Source: Bremerella sp. TYQ1
Lineage (GTDB): Bacteria > Planctomycetota > Planctomycetia > Pirellulales > Pirellulaceae
Direction: 5' to 3'
Assembly: GCF_020150455.1 (NCBI RefSeq)
Contig: NZ_CP083740.1
Coordinates: 6,159,001 to 6,223,000 of the forward strand
DNA length: 64,000 bases
The notes below the pieces were generated by a model. The model was not told the origin of the DNA and did no database searches. It was given only the letters and a program-made list of their open reading frames with translations. Below are positions 1 to 9,570 of this stretch, piece by piece. Positions within the stretch are counted from its first letter, which is position 1. Every line of letters begins with the position of its first letter. The translations under genes were made by a program, and so were the position numbers.

Positions 1-2689
1 CGCGATCGGCATGGAATGTTTTCTGCCAGGTTACCGACTCCATCCAGTGATGCATGGCCGAGCCATACTGCATGCCAGCCGATACGGTCTCTTCCTTCAG
101 CAGGTCCTTCACGCGGCGAAGTCGACCTCCTTCCAGCGATGATGGCGAGACAAACTCGCCCAATGCGTCGACGTCGGTTGGCTTTAGTTGAATGGGCAAT
201 CGGGTCTCGGCGGTCGACTTACCTCCCTCTTGCTCGGTTGCTTTTTTCTCGACCGATTCAAACCAGGCCGGATTCCCTTGGCTGTACAAAAGCTGTTGCT
301 CCAGCGGATAAGGGATATCGGTCAGGCCGTTCAAAATGATGCCCGAGAACGACTTCGAGGGGCCGTCGCCGCCACTTTTCGGCTGCGGCCGGGGCTTGAT
401 GACCATGTGCAGTCCATGCACCGCTCGCGTCAACGCTACATACAAAACGCAAAGCGACTCGACAACGTTCTTCTGCTGTGTTTCCTCGAACATCCCTTGC
501 ACGGCGGTCGGCAGCATCGGCTGCAGCGACTCCGAAACGTAATGGGTTACTCCGCTGATCGGGCCAATCTGATCGTCGCGGCGAATCACGAAGCTGTCGG
601 TCTGGGGAGGAATTCGGTTATCAAGTTCCGGCAGAAAGACCGCGTCGAACTCGAGCCCCTTCGATTGGTGAATGTTCATCACGCGGACGGCGGCACTCGA
701 CGAGTCATCGACTCGCTGCGATTCGATGAAACGGACGAAGTCCTGCGCCCTCAGTGTCGCCTTCGATTGATAGGCAAACGCCAAACGCTGCAGCTGTTCC
801 AGGCGGCGAAGTTCCCGCGGAGTGCACTGCGAGTGGAGCAACTTCGCCCAGCGGCTGATGGCGGCGCCGTAGCCGTCAACGAGCAGTTCGCGGCGAAGCT
901 GATTGGCCACCGCTTCCCACTCCGAGTCGCTTTTGGGTAGCTTGCCGAGCAACGCTTTCAGCGGCGACTCCGCTACATGAAAACGAGCGGCCGTATTCCC
1001 CGGGTGATCGATCCACTGCACCAGCGACAGCATCAACTGGACGGCGGCCGAGTCGGTAAGCGGGTTACCCCCTTCTTCACTCGCCATCACATCGAGCTCG
1101 CGCAGAAGATAAATCATCGAAGCGATTGTCGCGTTGCGGCGAACCAACACACCAATAGAAATGTGCGGGGCCGAGCGATGCAACTCGGCGACGCGACGAG
1201 CGGTCAGTGCGATCACTTTATCGTCGCACGGTTTTCCTGCAGCATCGTTCGCAGCCGTTTCCAGGGTGATGTGGCCTGGCAGTTCGGTTCGGGCCGTCTC
1301 GTGCGGATGAAAGAATTTGAGCCAATGATCGATCCCGTTTCGCATTTTTCCCGCGGCAGGAAACGCACTGAGGTTGCCGAAGATCCGGTTGACGGTATCC
1401 ATGATCAGCGGCGACGACCGATAGCTGCGGTCCATGTCTTCCGGATGGATGCCTGGCAGCGAGTTCTGCACGGCATCGAAAATCTCGGCCACGCCTCCAC
1501 GCCAGGCATAGATGGCCTGTTTCATGTCCCCGACGCAAAGGATTGAACGATCTTTCGGCTGATCGGCAATCTTCTGAGCCACAGGACGAATCACTTCCCA
1601 TTGCACCGGCGAGGTGTCTTGAAATTCGTCGAGCAGCAGATGTTCAATCTTACGATCCAAACGAAACTGGTTCTGCACTTCGCTACTGTTTTCGAGGGCT
1701 TCGCTCAGTTTGCGGGTCACGTCCTCGAAACGGTACCCTCGCTGCTGCCACTTGAGCCGTTCGTAGTGCGTGTGAAAACGGTCGAGCAGTTGATAGGCCC
1801 CGCGGTTTTGATCGACGGTTCGACCGATGAGAATTCCTTGCACGTAACGCACAAGCGTTTGATACACCTTCGTCACATCGTCCGGAATCGGCTTGCGGAA
1901 ATAGGTGTCCGCCCCGGCGATAATCTTCGGCGGCAAGCCGGTGTCGAGGAACTTTGCCCACTGCTGACCGCGGAATCGCTCGACATCGGCGACGATTGCC
2001 TTCTTGAGGGCTCTCGGTTCCGGCGGATAGCTGTCGAGCATTTCAATCGCTTCTTCAACTTCCTTTTCCTTCGGCGGCGCCGCCATCGATAAGACCTGCC
2101 ACGACGACTCGTCCGACTCGAGATAGATGCCGTACAACTCGTTTACCAGGTTCATCACCAATCGCGAAACGCTCCGCTCTGAGCTACCTTTGCTCAGCAA
2201 ATGCAGCAGCTGGATCACTTCCTTCGTTTCCGGATGAGCTAACACGCGGTTAACGGCATCCATCCGTAAACGTTGGTCGTCGACGTCGTCGATGATGGTC
2301 CAATCAGGTGGCAAACCCAATTCAAAGCTGAAGCACTGAGCCAGGCGAATGAAGTGGCTGTCGAGCGTTTTGACTTGCAGGCGATGCATCTGCTGCGGAA
2401 TTTTATGCAGCGTTCGCAAGCAGTCTTCCTTGGTCAGCGGCTGCCCTTCGAGCGAAGCGTTCAACTCTGCAAGCTTGGCCGGATCGGCGGCGGCGACGGC
2501 CAAACGCATCATGATTCGGTCGAGAATTTCCCCGGCCGCTTTGCGCGTGAACGTTGTCGCGAGGATTTCATCCGGTCGACCACTGTGGGCGACAATCCCG
2601 AGGTAGCGACTGGAAAGACGATAGGTCTTACCACTTCCGGCCGAAGCACGAATGAGCGTATTGGGAAAGGGAGTCAGGCTGGTGTTCAT
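1..2689 (-). CDS. AddA/UvrD-type ATP-dependent helicase-nuclease subunit, 3' end outside the window
   Basis: Superfamily 1 helicase of the RecB/AddA kind, expected to unwind and resect double-strand breaks together with the AddB-like product upstream. 896 codons are visible and no stop occurs before the window edge; family members are usually 1,100-1,250 aa, so about the last fifth, including the expected C-terminal nuclease, is missing. Visible motifs: Walker A ASAGSGKT (residues 15-22), the motif I-linked TTFTRKAA stretch, Walker B LLLDEFQDTSPVQWE (about 351-365), motif III GDMKQAIYAWRGG (about 385-397), motif V region NIHQSKGLEFD (about 667), motif VI YVALTRA (about 750). The ATG overlaps the stop of the upstream gene as ATGA, which means translational coupling. 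Helicase identity is very sure; the AddA assignment rests on the AddB-like partner. Confidence 0.9.
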   Translation of the reverse strand, partial: MNTSLTPFPNTLIRASAGSGKTYRLSSRYLGIVAHSGRPDEILATTFTRKAAGEILDRIMMRLAVAAADPAKLAELNASLEGQPLTKEDCLRTLHKIPQQMHRLQVKTLDSHFIRLAQCFSFELGLPPDWTIIDDVDDQRLRMDAVNRVLAHPETKEVIQLLHLLSKGSSERSVSRLVMNLVNELYGIYLESDESSWQVLSMAAPPKEKEVEEAIEMLDSYPPEPRALKKAIVADVERFRGQQWAKFLDTGLPPKIIAGADTYFRKPIPDDVTKVYQTLVRYVQGILIGRTVDQNRGAYQLLDRFHTHYERLKWQQRGYRFEDVTRKLSEALENSSEVQNQFRLDRKIEHLLLDEFQDTSPVQWEVIRPVAQKIADQPKDRSILCVGDMKQAIYAWRGGVAEIFDAVQNSLPGIHPEDMDRSYRSSPLIMDTVNRIFGNLSAFPAAGKMRNGIDHWLKFFHPHETARTELPGHITLETAANDAAGKPCDDKVIALTARRVAELHRSAPHISIGVLVRRNATIASMIYLLRELDVMASEEGGNPLTDSAAVQLMLSLVQWIDHPGNTAARFHVAESPLKALLGKLPKSDSEWEAVANQLRRELLVDGYGAAISRWAKLLHSQCTPRELRRLEQLQRLAFAYQSKATLRAQDFVRFIESQRVDDSSSAAVRVMNIHQSKGLEFDAVFLPELDNRIPPQTDSFVIRRDDQIGPISGVTHYVSESLQPMLPTAVQGMFEETQQKNVVESLCVLYVALTRAVHGLHMVIKPRPQPKSGGDGPSKSFSGIILNGLTDIPYPLEQQLLYSQGNPAWFESVEKKATEQEGGKSTAETRLPIQLKPTDVDALGEFVSPSSLEGGRLRRVKDLLKEETVSAGMQYGSAMHHWMESVTWQKTFHADR

Positions 2690-5526
2690 GTGGCGGGCTC
2701 CCATTTTCCGAGGACCGAATCTTGGCAGATTCGCGAGAATTCATCTTCGTAACGAACCGCAGCAGGCGGGAAAAACTTACCGGAACGGATGTCGCGAATG
2801 ACACGCCGGATGGTGGCGTCCGCTTCGTCGAGATCGGCCTCTTTCCACTTCGCTTGTCGAAAGCGAACTTCTTCGCCCAGCTTGGGCAGCGTAATATACC
2901 CGAGCGAAACTTCTCCCCGCACGCCGACACTTTTCACCAGGTGACGATAAAACGGCAACTGCACGCTGACCCATTCCTTGGCATCGCGTGGGCCGGTTTG
3001 ATGGTCTTTCTCCGGATCGCTCACGCTGTCGCCTGTTTTATAATCCCAAACGGCCCAATCGCCGGTTTCCGGATTGTGGTCGATGCGGTCGATACGCCCC
3101 TCCAGTTCGATCTCGACACCGTCGACTTCGATGGTCGGATAGGGCTCGGTGACTTCCGCTTCGCAGCGATGAATGACCCAGCCGTTTTGCCGGTGCTGGG
3201 CTTGTCCGGTCGCGAAGGCCCGGAGTCTCAGTCTTAGCTGCTCAATCTGCAGCTTGATCGTCGCAAGGGGACTTTTGCCATAACGTTTCTCGGCCAAGTC
3301 TGTGAGGGTGGCGGAAAGGAAGTCGAAGATGACTTTCTCGTCGGTCGAGTTCTTCACGTCGCTCGTGCCGAACTCTTGCAGCGTGTCGTGTGCCAGGTTA
3401 CCGAACGCTCCGCCATCCAGTTCGGTGGCCCAGTCGTCTTCGCCACGAAGGCCCAGCACGTAACGCAAAAAGAAACGGTAAGGGCACTTCAAGTATTGAT
3501 TGATTCGAGTGGCCGAGAACCGATCCCAGGGAGGCATTTCGACGATATCAAGATCGCCTGGCTGTGGGATCACGATTCGTTGTTGGTGGTCTTGCGATTC
3601 CTCGCTGGCTACTTTCGCGGCGTTGAGAGGGTCTTCCGGCGTGCCGAAGAACTTCTGCACTCGCTGGGCCAAGTCGTCGGTGCTGCCGGTGAACAGTAAC
3701 CGGCTGGGGGCGAGCGGATCGCCGTCGGCACTTCGCTTGGGAACAACCCACTGCACTTTCTGACGCGTATGCTGAATGACTTGAACCTGGTAGGCATCAC
3801 GCGCGTAACGCAACGAGTCGTCTTCCAGCCCCAACAAATTTCGCAAGGAATTCGGCAGGAACAAGTCGGCCGAGTTCGAACTGGGGATCAAGCCGTCGTT
3901 GAAGCTGGTCACCACGCAGACAGGGGCATCCATCAGCGGCAGTTCGAGCCAACCGAGTGCTTCGACCGCTTCGGCATCATGCTCGGCGGGAATCATTGCC
4001 GAACCTAATTGGTTTCGCAGCACGCGGAACATCTCCGACGCCCCGCACGGCTGCGAAAGCGATTCCGGGATCTCGCTCCACTGGGCCATCGCATCGTTGA
4101 TCGCTTGCAGCGGTCGGGCCAATTGAAAGTTGGCGGAGGTATCTAAATCGATTGTTTGCGTGCCATAAACGCTGAGCAAAAGCTGTCGAACCTGATCGGC
4201 CCATTCCGGCAACGAACGCTTTTCGCCGCTGAATGGCGCCGCGAGGGCGGCCAGCTTGGTGATTGCTTCCGCCATCTCTTCATTTTGAAGGGAGCTGTCG
4301 ACCACATCAGGCAAGCGGTTATTGAACCAGTTATCGAGCTTTTCGACCCCGGGCTTCGCGAACTGCAGTGTCTGGAACAAGTCCGGGTGCCGCAGCGCCG
4401 AAGCCAAGGCATGGTATTGCCGCGTCTGCGAAAGCTCGATGACGGTTTCGATCAAACGAAACGGTAGCGTACCTACTACCGAATGCCCCGGACCGAAGCG
4501 AACCTTCAAGCCATGCTCGTGAAAGATGCGGCGAACTTCCCCCAGCAGGTGTTCGTCCGGCAGGCCGACAATAATATCCTTTGCCGAGTAATCGTGTGCG
4601 ACTTCCGCGATCAGCCCCGCCGCTTGATCGGCTTGCTGCGTTGGACCGTCGACAATTGCGACCGACTGCCATTCGAGATCGATCGCCTCGTCGGTCCATG
4701 CATCCGCTTTCAGGCAGCCATACTCGTCAAAGTGGTTTTCCCATTGCGCAGGCGCACCGACAATCGCGGTGACTCGGCCTGCTTTGCCAGCGACTTGATC
4801 GAGCATCTGCCGCGTCGCGCGGTTCAAGTCGACGGTGGCCAACAGCACAATGTGGGCATCGCTGTGGCATTCGTTATTCTTAATGGCGTACAGCCGCGCC
4901 GACTGTTTGTCCCACATTTCCAGTTTGTCGAGCCGTGCCAGGTAGGCACTCTGTAGCTTCGCGAGCACATCCCAGCGGTCTTGCTCGGTAAAACCTTCCA
5001 GCGAGTGAGCCTTCTGCGCGACTTCGGTGAAGTCGAGTGCTTCGGAAACCAGTTCCCGATAAACCCGACGAACTGAATCGCCGTAGTCTCGCCAGGTACC
5101 GAAGTCGGTCACTTCCGGGGGGAAGGGGATCAGCGGCTTGAGCGGTTCGGGGCCAAAACTTCGCAGCGTTTCCCCCCAGGCAAACTGCTGCGTTAATTCC
5201 GACGCAAACGGCAGCTTGGCTTCGTACAGATGTTCCGGCAGCAAACCGACGGTGATGACTTGCGGCGGAATTAAAGATTGTCCGGCTGCTTCGACTTTTT
5301 GGACAAGAATTTCGACCAATCGGCGACCAGCCAAACCACCCGGCACGACAACCATACAGTCGGAAAGATCGACCAGAGGTAGGTCTTCCGGCGAGACCGT
5401 CGCCGACTGAATCAGCCAATCAGCCGCTGAATGCAGGATGGGGCGGTCCCAGGAAACAAATTCGCGTGAAATCACCATCGGGCCGTCCATGGGGAAGGGA
5501 AAGTTCAAGCCATTGGTAGGATACAA
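2686..5526 (-). CDS. AddB-like PD-(D/E)XK nuclease/inactivated helicase subunit
   Basis: 946-aa partner of the following AddA-like helicase; together they should form a RecBCD-like exonuclease for recombinational repair. The C-terminal RecB-type nuclease core is recognisable: KCPYRFFLRYVLGL near residue 679, GRIDRID near 809 and WDYKTGD near 827, the last two matching the D...(D/E)xK active site. The N-terminal half has no good Walker A, as in AddB proteins. AddB enzymes hold a 4Fe-4S cluster with one Cys before the nuclease domain and three after it; here only C in CPYRFF and one C in RICQDS (about 935) are present, so the cluster is probably absent. The start is TTG with a GGAG ribosome site 7 bases upstream; no internal ATG has one. 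Its stop overlaps the addA-like start. Confidence 0.85.
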   Translation of the reverse strand: MYPTNGLNFPFPMDGPMVISREFVSWDRPILHSAADWLIQSATVSPEDLPLVDLSDCMVVVPGGLAGRRLVEILVQKVEAAGQSLIPPQVITVGLLPEHLYEAKLPFASELTQQFAWGETLRSFGPEPLKPLIPFPPEVTDFGTWRDYGDSVRRVYRELVSEALDFTEVAQKAHSLEGFTEQDRWDVLAKLQSAYLARLDKLEMWDKQSARLYAIKNNECHSDAHIVLLATVDLNRATRQMLDQVAGKAGRVTAIVGAPAQWENHFDEYGCLKADAWTDEAIDLEWQSVAIVDGPTQQADQAAGLIAEVAHDYSAKDIIVGLPDEHLLGEVRRIFHEHGLKVRFGPGHSVVGTLPFRLIETVIELSQTRQYHALASALRHPDLFQTLQFAKPGVEKLDNWFNNRLPDVVDSSLQNEEMAEAITKLAALAAPFSGEKRSLPEWADQVRQLLLSVYGTQTIDLDTSANFQLARPLQAINDAMAQWSEIPESLSQPCGASEMFRVLRNQLGSAMIPAEHDAEAVEALGWLELPLMDAPVCVVTSFNDGLIPSSNSADLFLPNSLRNLLGLEDDSLRYARDAYQVQVIQHTRQKVQWVVPKRSADGDPLAPSRLLFTGSTDDLAQRVQKFFGTPEDPLNAAKVASEESQDHQQRIVIPQPGDLDIVEMPPWDRFSATRINQYLKCPYRFFLRYVLGLRGEDDWATELDGGAFGNLAHDTLQEFGTSDVKNSTDEKVIFDFLSATLTDLAEKRYGKSPLATIKLQIEQLRLRLRAFATGQAQHRQNGWVIHRCEAEVTEPYPTIEVDGVEIELEGRIDRIDHNPETGDWAVWDYKTGDSVSDPEKDHQTGPRDAKEWVSVQLPFYRHLVKSVGVRGEVSLGYITLPKLGEEVRFRQAKWKEADLDEADATIRRVIRDIRSGKFFPPAAVRYEDEFSRICQDSVLGKWEPAT

Positions 5527-5574
5527 CTCCTCGCTCCAGAGGAGAAGTCACCCCACCCAGTTGGCGATACTTTC

Positions 5575-6798
5575 CTATTCTCGTCCGACGGCGTGACACG
5601 GTTGGTCACTTGGCGACGTTGCAGCAGACGCTTTGCCGAGAATCTGGTCGTAAACCTCGGCGACGCCCCGGGCCATGGCTTCGTCCGAGAACGACTGGGC
5701 ATGCTCGACGAGTGCCGTTTCGCGTATGGCTCGCCAATCTTCACGGCCGGTCAAAACGGCCTCGATCCGCTGAGCCAGATGCTCGGCGTCGTTGGGGCGT
5801 GCGATAATTCCACTTTGCCCGTCGACGATCGCTTCGGTGACGCCTTCCACATCGGTCGCCACCACGGGCGTTCCCGCCGCCATCGCTTCCAGCACCACCA
5901 TCGGCAGGCCTTCGCCGAACAGGCTAGGCAGGACGAACAGATCCATCTTTTGGAACTGAGCATTCACGTCCCGCGTGAAGCCGACCCAATCGATGGCGTC
6001 TTCCAGTTTCAACTGGCGAACTTGCTCGTGGATGGCGGCTTCGTATTCAGGCGTTTCAAACGGACCGACCGCACGAAGATGAACTTGATGCCCTCGCTCG
6101 CGCAGCTGAGCTATCGCTTGCAGCAATACTTCCAGACCCTTGCGAGGACGGAACAGAGCCACCGTTCCGAGCGTCCACATACCGAATGGCAACTCGCGCT
6201 GCGGCACGTCGGCCACTGTCGGCACACCGTTGTGAACGACGGAAATCCGGTCTTCACCCACGCCGAGCGTTCGCATGTGGCCTGCGAGACTGTGCGAAAC
6301 GCAAACCAGCTGAGTTGCTTTGGCGATCGAAGTTTGCTCGATCTTTTGATTCATCCAGTTCTGCCACTTGCGTGTCGAATCGCGCGCGGTGGGACTATGC
6401 ACGTGATACACCAGCGGAACGCTGGTTAAATAGGAAGCCCCCATCGCCAGCATTGCGGTCCGTGGAGTATGCGCATGAATCACCTCGAACTGTTCCTGTT
6501 TGACCAGGTCGGCAAGTTTCTTCGCTTGCCACAAGTCAAAGCGATGACGCATCGGTAGATCGAAAATAGGACTCTTTCCGTCCGCCCGAGCCTCAGTGAA
6601 TTTTCCAGGCTTAACGCAAACGAAACTGGCATCGTAGCCATAATGAGGCAGGCACTTGCCGAGCAGATCTTGCACACGTTCGGCCCCGGAATAATGCTCG
6701 CCATTGATCACGTGGACCACCTTCGCATGACCAGCGGTAACGGCGGAAGAATCGGTTTGGTGTGACAGGGAAGCGGGCGGAACAATCACGTTCGACAT
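5575..6798 (-). CDS. Glycosyltransferase family 4 (GT-B fold)
   Basis: 407-aa retaining glycosyltransferase, likely cytoplasmic, adding a sugar from a nucleotide-sugar donor to a cell-surface glycan or lipid. The N-terminal acceptor domain begins KVVHVINGEHYSGAERV, with the glycine-rich loop near residue 36. The C-terminal donor domain holds the GT4 signature FGEGLPMVVLEAMAAGTPVVA near 292-312, with two glutamates in EX7E spacing. No membrane segment is seen. The ATG has a GAAGG site 9 bases upstream. It lies 48 bases upstream of the addB-like gene in the same direction and may be cotranscribed, though no functional link is evident. Substrate cannot be predicted. Confidence 0.88.
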   Translation of the reverse strand: MSNVIVPPASLSHQTDSSAVTAGHAKVVHVINGEHYSGAERVQDLLGKCLPHYGYDASFVCVKPGKFTEARADGKSPIFDLPMRHRFDLWQAKKLADLVKQEQFEVIHAHTPRTAMLAMGASYLTSVPLVYHVHSPTARDSTRKWQNWMNQKIEQTSIAKATQLVCVSHSLAGHMRTLGVGEDRISVVHNGVPTVADVPQRELPFGMWTLGTVALFRPRKGLEVLLQAIAQLRERGHQVHLRAVGPFETPEYEAAIHEQVRQLKLEDAIDWVGFTRDVNAQFQKMDLFVLPSLFGEGLPMVVLEAMAAGTPVVATDVEGVTEAIVDGQSGIIARPNDAEHLAQRIEAVLTGREDWRAIRETALVEHAQSFSDEAMARGVAEVYDQILGKASAATSPSDQPCHAVGRE

Positions 6799-6903
6799 GC
6801 GAGGGCCTTCAAAGCTTGAGTGCGGTTTCTCAAGCCTAGGTTTCCCTCACGCGGTCGGTCGTGACAATCGATCCAAGCCGACTGTTTCGTTGCAACCAAT
6901 GTA

Positions 6904-6966
6904 ACGGTCGTAACGATTATGCGACCGTCGAAACCCAACATGGGGTGGTGCGGGTTTACAAACCCG
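6904..6966. other. Two hairpins downstream of the Nramp-like gene
   Basis: ACGGTCG/CGACCGT arms (6904-6910 and 6922-6928) and a near-perfect palindrome of CGGGTTT and AAACCCG around a 2-base centre (6951-6966) lie between the transporter stop at 6990 and the glycosyltransferase start. They sit where a terminator for the transporter would be, but neither has a clear T-run on the minus strand, so intrinsic termination is only a guess. Confidence 0.35.
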
Positions 6967-6989
6967 GACCAGCCATTGTCGACAGTTGC

Positions 6990-8750
6990 TTAGCCCAAAC
7001 CGAACAACGCGCCGATTTCTGGGAACTTCGCGTAGAACAAGTATCCTCCGGCGATCAGCATGCCAAACGACGAGACCCACAGCCCTACGTCCCACAGCAG
7101 GCCAGGCCGCAAACGTGGATCAATGCGGAGGTAGCGGTAATAAAGGGCCGCGATCGAAAGCATCGGCAACATGATTGCCTGCATCACCCCGCTCAGCAGC
7201 ACCAACTGGGCAGGCTTCGGAATGAACGCGTAGACTGTGAAGCAAAACAGAGGAAACGCGATGTTGAACGCGGAGACTGTTTTGTGCAGCGCCGTTTTCG
7301 TCGGCCGAATGAAGCCAAACAGTCGCACACCATCGGCATCGACGCGTGCGTGACCCGCGTTGGCGACAAAGAACGTCGAGTACAACACCGCAAACGCGCC
7401 GAACAAAAACAACGTCGGAGCGACGCTGCCGAAGACCGGCTCGTACATGACGCTCAGCGTGCGAATCAAGTCGGACTCCTGCGGATTCATTCCGGTGCGT
7501 CCCAGAATGGCCGCCCCCAACAGGTAAAACGCGATCGTCGCGAACGTGTAGACCAGCATCGAACCCCACGCGTCCCACTGCATCACGCGTAGCCAACCGG
7601 TTGCACGCCGGGCCCAGCCGTCGCTTTCGTCTCGTTTGCCGGTGAAGCGAGCATAACCTTTTTCGACGCACCAGTAGGGGTAAGCGATCAGTTCCGCCGA
7701 TCCGACACCAATGATGCCGAACGTTGCCAGCGCGGTGATCACCGGAGTGGTACCAGCGATGGTCGGGTCAGGCAACGTAAAGCTAAGCCCTTTTAAAACT
7801 TCGCTGCCAGAGATGGCCCAGTCTGGCGAGAACTGCAACGCGAACAGATTGCCAATGGTAATCAGCGTGAAGCCAGCCACGAGCACTGTCGAGAAGTTTT
7901 GAATGAAGTGGTATCGACCCACGTAGAGCAGCATCGAAGTGATGATCGCGATGATGCCTGCCCAGATCTTGTCGTCGAGACTGACAACGGACGACTTGAT
8001 TTGGCTCAGTTCGTCGCGGGCCGTTTCAATACGCGTGGCAATCGGCTCGGCGGCCGATTCGTCGGAGGCTTCTGCCAACGCGGCTTGGTCGGTTTGCACT
8101 TGTCGCCGCAGTTCCAAGTAACGAACTGCTTCTGGGCTGAGGCCAGACTCCAGCTTTTCGAGTCGTCCCTGGGCGAGTGCCAACGCGTCGTCGTCTCCTC
8201 GATCAGTTGCCAGGCGTGCCAATGTTTCCTGCACTTGAATGTCGGCTTGGGCTTTGGCGAACTCGTTATAAGTGCGTCCCTTTTCGGTCAGGGGAATGCT
8301 GATTTGCAGAGCTTGACCGACACTTCCGACGATACCGCCCAGCTGTGCAAGACTGGCCAGCGTCATCAGCAGCCAGTAGATCATCAACCAGTTCACGCGA
8401 TACCGTTGACCCCAGGCCCGAAACGAAACGGCCGGACCAGGGATTTCGTTGAGCCCATCGAGGGCTGTCTTACCAGAGGTGATCGTATAACGGCCGAACT
8501 CGACTTGCACGAACACTTTGATGATGCAGCCGAGGATGACCAGCCAAAGCAGCGCGAAGCCTGCTTCGGCGCCGGTCTTTGTGGTCGCGATCAGTTCGCC
8601 AGAGCCAACGATCGAACCAGCGACAATCAGACCAGGACCAAGCCAGGAGAGTGTCTTGAAGAAAGTGGTCGGTGGATCGACGGTGGTGACGATGTCGTCG
8701 GTCGAGGAATCATCCGGCGCGGCACCGGACGGAGGCGTAGCTTCGCTCAT
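6990..8750 (-). CDS. Nramp-family divalent-metal transporter relative with a long hydrophilic insertion
   Basis: 586-aa inner-membrane protein related to Nramp metal/proton symporters. The start of the fold fits: WLGPGLIVAGS in the first helix, then GAEAGFALLW and several further hydrophobic helices. Two features differ. The first-helix DPGN metal motif is replaced by GSGE (residues 49-52), and the MPH motif region of helix 6 reads GVGSAELIAYPYW (348-360). Residues about 152-260 form a charged, heptad-like segment between two membrane helices, which canonical Nramp proteins lack. The gene looks monocistronic. Transport of Mn, Fe or Mg cannot be assumed given the altered ligands; another cation, or none, is possible. 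Family assignment is firm, substrate is open. Confidence 0.8.
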   Translation of the reverse strand: MSEATPPSGAAPDDSSTDDIVTTVDPPTTFFKTLSWLGPGLIVAGSIVGSGELIATTKTGAEAGFALLWLVILGCIIKVFVQVEFGRYTITSGKTALDGLNEIPGPAVSFRAWGQRYRVNWLMIYWLLMTLASLAQLGGIVGSVGQALQISIPLTEKGRTYNEFAKAQADIQVQETLARLATDRGDDDALALAQGRLEKLESGLSPEAVRYLELRRQVQTDQAALAEASDESAAEPIATRIETARDELSQIKSSVVSLDDKIWAGIIAIITSMLLYVGRYHFIQNFSTVLVAGFTLITIGNLFALQFSPDWAISGSEVLKGLSFTLPDPTIAGTTPVITALATFGIIGVGSAELIAYPYWCVEKGYARFTGKRDESDGWARRATGWLRVMQWDAWGSMLVYTFATIAFYLLGAAILGRTGMNPQESDLIRTLSVMYEPVFGSVAPTLFLFGAFAVLYSTFFVANAGHARVDADGVRLFGFIRPTKTALHKTVSAFNIAFPLFCFTVYAFIPKPAQLVLLSGVMQAIMLPMLSIAALYYRYLRIDPRLRPGLLWDVGLWVSSFGMLIAGGYLFYAKFPEIGALFGLG

Positions 8751-9189
8751 GGGGCAATGAAGTTGAGGGGATGGGATCGCAGGGGGATGACGGAAGAGTC
8801 GGGCTACAAGCTACCCCATTTTGACGGGCTTGAAAAGAAGCGGCCGTCTTCGTGAACGACGGACGAACGTGAGAATGTTCGCCGTAATTTTATACGCGAT
8901 GCGAGCCCTTTATTTTCAGAAACGGACCGTTTTCGCTGGGACAAGAGAAATTGTAAGGAAGTATTGTCCAAGTGTACGGCAATTGTTTGTCACTTATGCG
9001 CTGTCGAGAACGTTTGAAGGTCGTTTCGAGCGATAGTTTGCGCGTCTGAATTGCGAAAAATAGAGGCGTTCAAAGTTACGCAGTGCCTTCCGCGCAAACG
9101 CAAAGTGCGTAACTCTCGGGAATTACGCACTGGTTCAGAAACTTTTCAGAGTGCCTTGGACAGCCTGATACAATGGCCGTCGAGTCTAT
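8751..9189. other. Intergenic region with alternating GTGCGTAA-type inverted repeats
   Basis: No credible gene in 439 bp; a 71-codon plus-strand frame at 8821-9036 lacks a ribosome site and any family signature. Three copies of a GTGCGTAA-like word occur in alternating orientation: GTTACGCA at 9075-9082, AGTGCGTAA at 9104-9112 and TTACGCACT at 9123-9131. The last two form a perfect 9-bp stem with a 10-base loop. The stem lies about 60 bases past the stop of the minus-strand lipoprotein gene, so it could be its terminator, or the repeats could be operator sites. Confidence 0.45.
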
Positions 9190-9435
9190 CTACGACTGCG
9201 ATTCATCGTAATAAATGACTTCCTCTTCGATCACTTCCCCCTCGACTTCGACCGGGGCCGACTCGGTAATGACCGATTGGGTGCTGTAAGGAGCGAAGGC
9301 CGAGCCAGCGCGATGACCGCTCATTTGGGCTTCGTCGTAGGCCGCGTAGTTGTAGTCGAACGGGTGACTGCACATCGAGCAGCCGACGTTGGCCAACAGC
9401 GAGATCGAGGCGAGTAGGGTAAGCAGCTTTTTCAT
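9190..9435 (-). CDS. Small acidic lipoprotein of unknown function
   Basis: 81 aa from the ATG at 9435; a longer frame to 9453 would put charged residues and a cysteine before the signal peptide. The start MKKLLTLLASISLLANVGC is a lipoprotein signal with the probable lipidated cysteine at residue 19, followed at once by a second cysteine. The mature part ends in a run of E, V and Y (VEGEVIEEEVIYYDE). No domain is recognised. It has no close operon partner, lying between long intergenic stretches. Probably a small envelope protein; function unknown. Confidence 0.65.
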   Translation of the reverse strand: MKKLLTLLASISLLANVGCSMCSHPFDYNYAAYDEAQMSGHRAGSAFAPYSTQSVITESAPVEVEGEVIEEEVIYYDESQS

Positions 9436-9570
9436 GGCATCGCAGCCTTGCATAGGGAGCCAATCGTCCGGGGAGTTACGGTGTCAGAATCATCATCGTC
9501 CGGAGAGGCGTGGTAAATTGAGTCGAATTTGACGATTGCTCCGGTTTTGCGGTCTTAGAGTGCTAGCAAA

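Noticed and set aside
188..5410. Long plus-strand frames opposite the addAB-like genes, and similar frames opposite the 56-61 kb gene
   Set aside because: Shadows of the real minus-strand genes; helicase, nuclease and cytochrome motifs fix the true strand and frame.
8751..8880. Possible manganese (yybP-ykoY) riboswitch before the Nramp-like gene
   Set aside because: A GGGGTAGC stretch on the minus strand recalls the motif, but the second conserved element and the paired stems could not be found.
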